Of a DNA stretch of 64,000 bases, positions 59,101-64,000 are shown piece by piece. The notes below the pieces were generated by a model. That model saw only the letters and a program-made list of their open reading frames with translations, did not search any database and had not been told where the DNA came from. A program made the translations under genes and the position numbers. The stretch's first letter is position 1, and every line of letters begins with the position of its first letter. Source of the stretch: Paludibacteraceae bacterium. GTDB lineage: Bacteria > Bacteroidota > Bacteroidia > Bacteroidales > Paludibacteraceae. The stretch spans positions 57,599 to 121,598 of the forward strand of contig JAFSKL010000017.1 in the NCBI GenBank assembly GCA_017448985.1, in the 5' to 3' direction.

Positions 59101-62100
59101 GTACTCCCATTGGTGCTTGTAGCCTTCGGGCAAAGACGTATAATAGACTTTCACCGACTCTCCGAACGCTATCTTATCGCTGGAAAGGGAGAAGTCCGCA
59201 GACAGGTTATTGTGCTTGACGGTGGATTCAGCTGACCACGCAGAGCCGCTATGTTGTGCATCGATGGCCTGTACAGCGACATAGATCGTTGAAGGGCTGT
59301 ACGAGCGCAGATCGATGGTGTAGGAGTGAAGTTTGCCCATGTTGCCGTCGAGGAAGTTGCGACGTGAACCGTCTTTGTTCGCGTGCGCTGCAAGGATGTC
59401 ATTTCCTCCGGCAGTCGTGCCTATACGCAGGGCATAGGTGAGGTCGCTGACAACTGTCTCGTTGTCCGAACCGTTACCCCATGTGACTGTCAGAAGACCG
59501 TCTTTGTACTCCAATGTAGGAGCAGAGGGAGCCGTCGGACGGGTGTTGGAAACAGCCGTCTTCATCGTGTAAAGCTCCGTAAAGGAGACGCTGACATCAG
59601 ATACCCAGATGTCCATCTTGCCGTCATTATCCAAGTCCTCCACGTGGATGCGAGCATTGGAGAGGAACTCATACATGGGTTGGGGCTCCGACGAGTTGTT
59701 ATAGATATAGAACGAATACAGGCGTTGCGGTGCGGCAAGCGAATTGTTCTTATTGCCTTGCAGCCAGACGACTTCTACTTCACTACTCGACTCACTCGCT
59801 ACCGTGACTTCGGAGCGGAAAGCCAAGATGTCCATATATCCGTCGCCGTCTATATCCTGACACGCCGAGAAGAGGAGGTTACCGTAACTCTGCTCGGGTT
59901 GCTGCGTGAAGTGTCCTTGCCCATCGTTGAGGAAGAAACAAGTGTAGGCATAGCCCGTGGCATTTGTGGCAGCAGAGAAAGTAGCTAAGATATCGACGTC
60001 TCCGTCATGGTCGAAGTCATAACAGTATAGACGGTCGTCCACCGTGGCGTTCTGATAGAGCACCGTAGAGACGAAAGTGTTCTTTTCCTTATCGTAAATA
60101 GCGGTATAGAGTCTGGCTCCGGGGAAGATAAAGTCCGTTACCCCGTCTCCGTTGAGGTCCACGGGACCAACTGTTCCGTTCGTCTGCGTCCATACCCATT
60201 TGCCGTTGTCCATGTTGGTGTAGATGATGCCAGTCGCCTCATCGATGAGGTCCATTAGTCCGTCTCCGTTCATATCGATGGCCTTGGTGGGTACATGAAC
60301 CTTAGTGCCGATACCGGGTGCCCGACGCGGAGCATAAGCCAGGCACGCTCCGCCTAACTGAAGGGTATAGGTATAGCGCGATACATCGCCTAAGGAATAG
60401 TCCTGCGGGTTGTTGTACTGGTCACGTTCTTCCGGCGTCATCTGCGCCACGAACTCACTCCACGTCATTGCTTGCATCTGTTCCTTTTGGAACGAACCGT
60501 CCGACAGCTGGTACATGATAGTGCCGTAGTAGGAATAACCGGTTGTGAAGTCGGCAATCTTGTCAAGCAGCATATAATCCGGCCGTCCGTCACGGTTGAG
60601 GTCCATGTTCGTCACCGCTATCGCTTCGTCTATCTTCGTGTAGCCGTCTGCCTGGCTCATAAAGACACTACCCAACGTGGTTACATCTGTCTTGCCGTCT
60701 TGGTTGACGTCCTCGAAATACAAAACTCTCTCATCAAAACCAGTGTTCGCCATGCCGCTACCGAGCTTCTCCCGCTCGCTGAACAGCTGCGAGGCATCGC
60801 CGCTTGCCCATATCGTAAACCGGTAATCCTCAACCTCCTCTCCCATAGACTCTGTGCTGAATGATACAATCTGTTTGAGTCCGTTGCCGGAGAAGTCGTA
60901 TAGCAGCGCGGCATCCGGTGCCTGACCATAGAAAAGGATTCTGTCTTCACTTTCCTTCGCTTTGCCGAGGTATGCCAAATGACCGTTGGCAACCACTTCC
61001 TGACTATAGTAATAATAGTAACCGAAATCAATATCTTCACGCGCGTAGGTACCAAAGACATAAACCGTGTCGCCTTGCTCCAACTGGAGATGGTTGGCAA
61101 ACGATTGTCCATTGACACCCAAAATATGAGCACCGTAGGCTACCGGCTGGTTGTTCTCCCAGTCATTCTCTCCGTCCTCAGAGAAGCGGAAAGTCAGTTT
61201 GCCGCCTTCTTCCAACTTGGTAACCACATCATGAACAATACCTTTCACAATAACTTGTGTGCCATAATCCCAGCGGTGTTCCTCTGTCCAGCTAACCCAC
61301 TGCGGAACGGTCATAATGTCCGGAGAGTTCTTGTCAAACGCATATTGCGCCTGAATGGTCTGCGACTCCGTGATATTGGTCAGCGGCGCACTCCAACCGG
61401 TAAAGGTGTAGTATGTAACCGCCGGCGGTGTAGGAGCCGTCGCTGTACCGCCAATGGGAACGAACTGGCTTTCAATCGTGTCCCCTTTGGCATCAAGGAA
61501 GGTGACCTCCACATGACCTGCCGGAATATAATGGCAGTCCTCAATAGTATTCCAAGTCGGCCGAATCGTCATGTTGCAGCGAACATTGGTAAACGCCTTG
61601 TCCCAACCGGCAAAAGCCAAGCAATAATTCTCATGTTTCGGATCAGCAGGAGCTACGGCACTCTCTCCGGGCAAAACAGTTTGCGTACTCAAAGGCTTGT
61701 CGTTTGCATCCAAGAATTCTACGGTAAAATAATCTATGTGCCGGCACAAGGAAGCGATGGAGACGATGCGAAAAGCACTGCCATAGATGGCCAGGCTGTC
61801 TGTCTCACCGGTCCAAATAACATCCACTCCGTCCTGCACTGCCGAACCGCTTGACCACTCGAATCCGGCTAACGAAGATGCAGAGTGCTCATTCGGACAC
61901 CTTATCTTTAACTTGTAGAAATAGTTCGGATTTAATATGATAATCCGACATCCTCCTGTGAATATCAGTGATGATTCCTCATCGTTATATAAAGGAGCGC
62001 GGGTTGCATACAGTGTATATCCATCTTTCGTAAAAGTGATCTTACCCGTCTCCGCCCATTCGGTAGCAGTCAGCGAGAATATCTGTTTCGGACTATACAC

Positions 62101-63420
62101 CGGATGAACCGTCAAATCCGTTGTGATGTGACTGAAATCGGTAACATCCCAACCCACAAACTCCATACAATCGTCCTCGGAGTCAGGACCGGCAGGTATG
62201 TTTGTCAAGCTCTTGCCTTCGAGAACGGTTTCACGCACGATCTCCTGTCCGTTTTCATCCAGGAAGACAACAACAAACGACTCCTCCTGATTGTCGTTCT
62301 TGTCGCAGATAATGGTGATGTCCATCAATTCGCAATTATAATACGCCCATAAACTGCTTCCCTCTATCTTGTCGAAAGTGAAGGTTACAGCGGTTGTGCT
62401 GCCGGTCCACACAAGGGAGTTCTCCTGCTTGACCACCTTACCTTTGTCAGAAGAAGCCGGACTCTCCGCACAATAATGCTGATCATTGCCCTCAACACTG
62501 CATTTTAGCTCTGTGAAATTCAGTATGATCTTATGAATCTTGCAGTCAGCGGTGAACGTGAGGGTGTTGTTTTGCCTCAATGCAAGGAGTTTGTCAGACC
62601 AATTAGACGTAAATTGCAGGGTGTTATTATTTGCCCCGCTGCTTATTTGCACTGTCTTGCCTTTTTCTGTATAGTCCGCCAGTTCGAAGGATTCAAAATA
62701 TTCCAATTCGTTGTACTCGCGGATTTCCTCTGCGGTCATGATCACGGTGTCGTTCAGCACCGACTTGTCATAATCATACAACGCCTGCACGGTCATGTCC
62801 TCCGTGACGTTGCTGAAATCGGCGCTCCAACCGACAAAGAACATCCCCACGACGGTTGGTGGCGTCGGTGCTGTAGCTCCCTTGCCGGCAGCCACACTCT
62901 CCGTCTTCAAGACCTTGCCGTCAATATCCACAAACGTCACCGTGAAGGTCTGGTTCACCGATTGGAGTGTGAAGGCGAATGATGCGAAAGTCTCTGCGCC
63001 GGTGAACGTCACCGACAGGCTCGTTGCCGAACCCGTCCAGTCCACCTGTTTGCTGTTTCCGCTGTTCACAGCGGCTTCGCCGGACGACCATTCATTGCCA
63101 GCCAGACGCGTTGCCTGCGCGTTAGCACCGCCTACTGTGAACGAAGCCGTACTCAATCTGTAGTCCTCCGACACGGTGATCGTCATCGTGTTACCGGCTA
63201 CTGCTGCCATCGTGCTCTGCGTGCTGTTCCAACTCGGGGCACTCTCACCGCTACCCTGCGCCAAGACAATGGTCACACCGTCTTTCGTGTAACTCGTCAC
63301 GGCGTCGCCATTATCCAGACCTTGCGCCGTAGCCCATTCGCTCGCGCTGATCGTCACTGTTGCTGCCTGCATCACCGCTACCATCAGTAGCGCCGATGCC
63401 ATGAGTAAGAATTTTTTCAT
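56188..63420 (-). CDS. Giant secreted InlB-repeat/FG-GAP protein (copy 2)
   Basis: The whole 2410-aa translation is identical to copy 1 (40429-47661). For a repeat-rich surface protein, full identity over 7.2 kb implies very recent duplication, gene conversion, or an assembly duplication. Confidence 0.88.
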   Translation of the reverse strand: MKKFLLMASALLMVAVMQAATVTISASEWATAQGLDNGDAVTSYTKDGVTIVLAQGSGESAPSWNSTQSTMAAVAGNTMTITVSEDYRLSTASFTVGGANAQATRLAGNEWSSGEAAVNSGNSKQVDWTGSATSLSVTFTGAETFASFAFTLQSVNQTFTVTFVDIDGKVLKTESVAAGKGATAPTPPTVVGMFFVGWSADFSNVTEDMTVQALYDYDKSVLNDTVIMTAEEIREYNELEYFESFELADYTEKGKTVQISSGANNNTLQFTSNWSDKLLALRQNNTLTFTADCKIHKIILNFTELKCSVEGNDQHYCAESPASSDKGKVVKQENSLVWTGSTTAVTFTFDKIEGSSLWAYYNCELMDITIICDKNDNQEESFVVVFLDENGQEIVRETVLEGKSLTNIPAGPDSEDDCMEFVGWDVTDFSHITTDLTVHPVYSPKQIFSLTATEWAETGKITFTKDGYTLYATRAPLYNDEESSLIFTGGCRIIILNPNYFYKLKIRCPNEHSASSLAGFEWSSGSAVQDGVDVIWTGETDSLAIYGSAFRIVSIASLCRHIDYFTVEFLDANDKPLSTQTVLPGESAVAPADPKHENYCLAFAGWDKAFTNVRCNMTIRPTWNTIEDCHYIPAGHVEVTFLDAKGDTIESQFVPIGGTATAPTPPAVTYYTFTGWSAPLTNITESQTIQAQYAFDKNSPDIMTVPQWVSWTEEHRWDYGTQVIVKGIVHDVVTKLEEGGKLTFRFSEDGENDWENNQPVAYGAHILGVNGQSFANHLQLEQGDTVYVFGTYAREDIDFGYYYYYSQEVVANGHLAYLGKAKESEDRILFYGQAPDAALLYDFSGNGLKQIVSFSTESMGEEVEDYRFTIWASGDASQLFSEREKLGSGMANTGFDERVLYFEDVNQDGKTDVTTLGSVFMSQADGYTKIDEAIAVTNMDLNRDGRPDYMLLDKIADFTTGYSYYGTIMYQLSDGSFQKEQMQAMTWSEFVAQMTPEERDQYNNPQDYSLGDVSRYTYTLQLGGACLAYAPRRAPGIGTKVHVPTKAIDMNGDGLMDLIDEATGIIYTNMDNGKWVWTQTNGTVGPVDLNGDGVTDFIFPGARLYTAIYDKEKNTFVSTVLYQNATVDDRLYCYDFDHDGDVDILATFSAATNATGYAYTCFFLNDGQGHFTQQPEQSYGNLLFSACQDIDGDGYMDILAFRSEVTVASESSSEVEVVWLQGNKNNSLAAPQRLYSFYIYNNSSEPQPMYEFLSNARIHVEDLDNDGKMDIWVSDVSVSFTELYTMKTAVSNTRPTAPSAPTLEYKDGLLTVTWGNGSDNETVVSDLTYALRIGTTAGGNDILAAHANKDGSRRNFLDGNMGKLHSYTIDLRSYSPSTIYVAVQAIDAQHSGSAWSAESTVKHNNLSADFSLSSDKIAFGESVKVYYTSLPEGYKHQWEYADGKLLRDGSYLHLTFPTPGEKTIKHTVIAPDAQTVSASKTLVVLPAGLGTVVVENIYDESNRSVFSALAQPLADFNYDGRLDGIMLGDYDAGNNYSLTVQTGNKDKIFQKAAGLWNTNILSDGERFNYTDEIRWLDWNRDGHVDLLMTIEFKQKFAQLLHAPNGAALTAREDNNTLKMLFGTWWKENKELYEYYTLNDEDFLHSGRPTIFYQHPMYEHYVINFAEDGSLEEQKLKATTQQELFGQILENHAAVFTADFDHDGWTDFASLYSNTDTWSGLTVFFNRGNGRFEYALIPFVSPLQLNTDKCHLADFNGDGFQDLIVSLNTENAESYILWNNANNTFSAPETLPNSQNITDAIRLTDIDNNGHLDLMARTLNPAEGEGGQGVYVWYMGEEGLLSHGFLQPKLVDIYAKDFYLAPDEHVLLAGSTLYSLAAQSDERPAAPANVRASLTDEGLLIEWDAAKDDHTPAALMRYNLAVKEQGAATYLISPQNGMNANAAYMPDYAYIHATQFLIPTSYLSNANYEISLQALDLQNRLSLFSEQLVTTVIRNPIEVPESACANDDVTVSYRGAETTGTPVWNWDGGQATGSGFGPYTVVWTTSGEKTITLTLGGQTYTATTTIDDPKELEVTLPTVLYEGITASASVPDGIEYQWYVSIDGSELYPVDHYGILLPSTSVFVSYDYRLIAQGLNITAYYRSDYTDKSLVGHQVELYLHVTNANGCETYFYSDVTVLANTAIPTLTLVTTDANGHNVLSWTNAEAFATVNVYKEGNALNDFQLIGSANAESASFTDAYSDATQKAERYYLTGVMANGEESPESAIHKTVHMTINRGVMNGTFNLIWNEYAGASVSAYRILRGEAPANLAQIAVVAASNTSFTDQTPVDAQPYYAIEYVLSSGAAAPAKDVNRAPQAELSGRSNVVNRKDLDEGIESILHAEGSIQKILYDGQIYILVGDKIYDATGKWVR

Positions 63421-63604
63421 ATGAATGTGTATTATGTTTCTATCAAAACCTTTGCGGCCGCAAAGGTACTGCTTTTTTTTGACATGTGCAAATTTTTTGG
63501 GTAGATTTTATTTTTTTGCCTCAAAATCTTGTACAATTGAGGAAATTGTTGTAAATTTGCAGGCGATTTTAAAAAGTGAGTTCAGAAGAAGACAGGTAAC
63601 GGTT

Positions 63605-64000
63605 ATGTGGATTGTGTTGGCGTTTATATCGGCGCTGTGCCTGGGATGCTATGATGTGAGCAAGAAGATAGCCCTGAGCGAGAACAAAGTGGTGGATGTG
63701 CTGACTATCAGCGTGTGCGTGTCGGCGGTGGTGCTTTGCGTTCCGTTAGTTCTCTCGCGTCTATGTCCCGAAGCGATGGGCGAAAGCTATTTCCATGTGC
63801 CGCCTTTGGACGGCAGCGCTCATCTGTTTACGCTGCTCAAATCGCTGATCGTGCTGAGCAGTTGGGTGTTCGGGTACATATCGCTCAAACATCTGCCTAT
63901 CTCCGTGGTCAGTCCAATGCAGGCGACACGGCCTATGTGGACATTGGTCGGCGCTTTGCTCATCTTCCAGGAACAGCTGAACACATGGCAATGGGTAGGC
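63605..64000 (+). CDS. EamA-type transporter (copy 2, partial at the window end)
   Basis: Same start and frame as 47846, cut by the window edge after about 132 codons. Compared with copy 1 it has eight base changes within the first 90 codons. Four are silent and four change residues: Ser to Cys in VVLSVPL, Ala to Glu in MGASYF, His to Pro in VPHLDG and Ile to Ser in DGIAHL. The frame stays open. Confidence 0.85.
   Translation, partial: MWIVLAFISALCLGCYDVSKKIALSENKVVDVLTISVCVSAVVLCVPLVLSRLCPEAMGESYFHVPPLDGSAHLFTLLKSLIVLSSWVFGYISLKHLPISVVSPMQATRPMWTLVGALLIFQEQLNTWQWVG

Larger units (their letters stand above)
50113..64000. repeat. Large direct repeat, copy 2 (continues beyond the window)
   Basis: Starts at TCGCGATTA, directly joined to the truncated four-helix-bundle gene. 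It matches 34354 onward at +15,759 bp. The first visible differences are at 63502, 63520 and 63563, with more up to 63868; 63869-64000 is again identical. Confidence 0.93.

Overview
The window looks like chromosomal DNA of an uncultured gut- or rumen-type Bacteroidales bacterium. The evidence is: many promoters of the Bacteroidetes form (TTTG, 20 bp, TAnnTTTG); a Na+-pumping methylmalonyl-CoA decarboxylase operon typical of propionate formers; Bacteroidales-type surface and outer-membrane proteins; and the gene complement overall. No rRNA, tRNA, CRISPR array, insertion sequence or phage module was seen.

Layout. 17-3929 (minus): O-methyltransferase, gltX, recQ. 4026-7124 (plus): an Lrp regulator divergent from the methyltransferase, trpS, a small lipoprotein and a FadL-type porin. 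7183-8416: a structured RNA candidate and a secreted endonuclease I. 8417-10830: two related hairpin-rich non-coding arrays flanking a lone, AT-richer GT4 glycosyltransferase. 11024-18789: a lipoprotein, TPR protein, ribH, aspartate kinase, YitT-family protein, nucleotidyltransferase, galE and manA. 18814-20163 (minus): rsmD and a membrane-anchored protein. 20312-24492: a shortened Rel synthetase, recR and small genes. 24528-28598: mce-mmdA-mmdD-mmdC-mmdB, which would convert succinate-derived methylmalonyl-CoA to propionyl-CoA with Na+ export. 28626-34311: orphan histidine kinase, ispE, a tiny ORF behind a structured leader, a Xre regulator and lon.

From 34354 to the end the window consists of two direct copies of a segment offset by exactly 15,759 bp. 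The unit carries an unknown 169-aa gene, a compact rubredoxin, a hipB/broken-hipA remnant, an SGNH/MBOAT acyl-transfer pair (MBOAT truncated), a bcp fragment, a free-methionine-sulfoxide-reductase homologue lacking its catalytic cysteine, a DUF456 protein, a 2410-aa secreted FG-GAP/InlB-repeat protein, an EamA-type transporter, fabD and a truncated four-helix-bundle gene. The second copy runs off the window. As far as I compared them the copies are identical up to about 63,500; single-base differences then cluster in 63,502-63,868.

The most unusual genome-wide feature is a family of degenerate period-7 (sometimes 8, 9 or 11) tandem repeats. They sit just upstream of many start codons and also inside the reading frames of recQ, the O-methyltransferase, ispE, the histidine kinase, the EamA protein and fabD, where they encode short extra loops. 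Other unexplained signals are a palindromic TTTGCATATATGCAAA version of the -33 element, a TCTGCCA-N3-TGGCAGA palindrome upstream of lon and two other transcription units, and a two-hairpin leader shared by two unrelated small genes.
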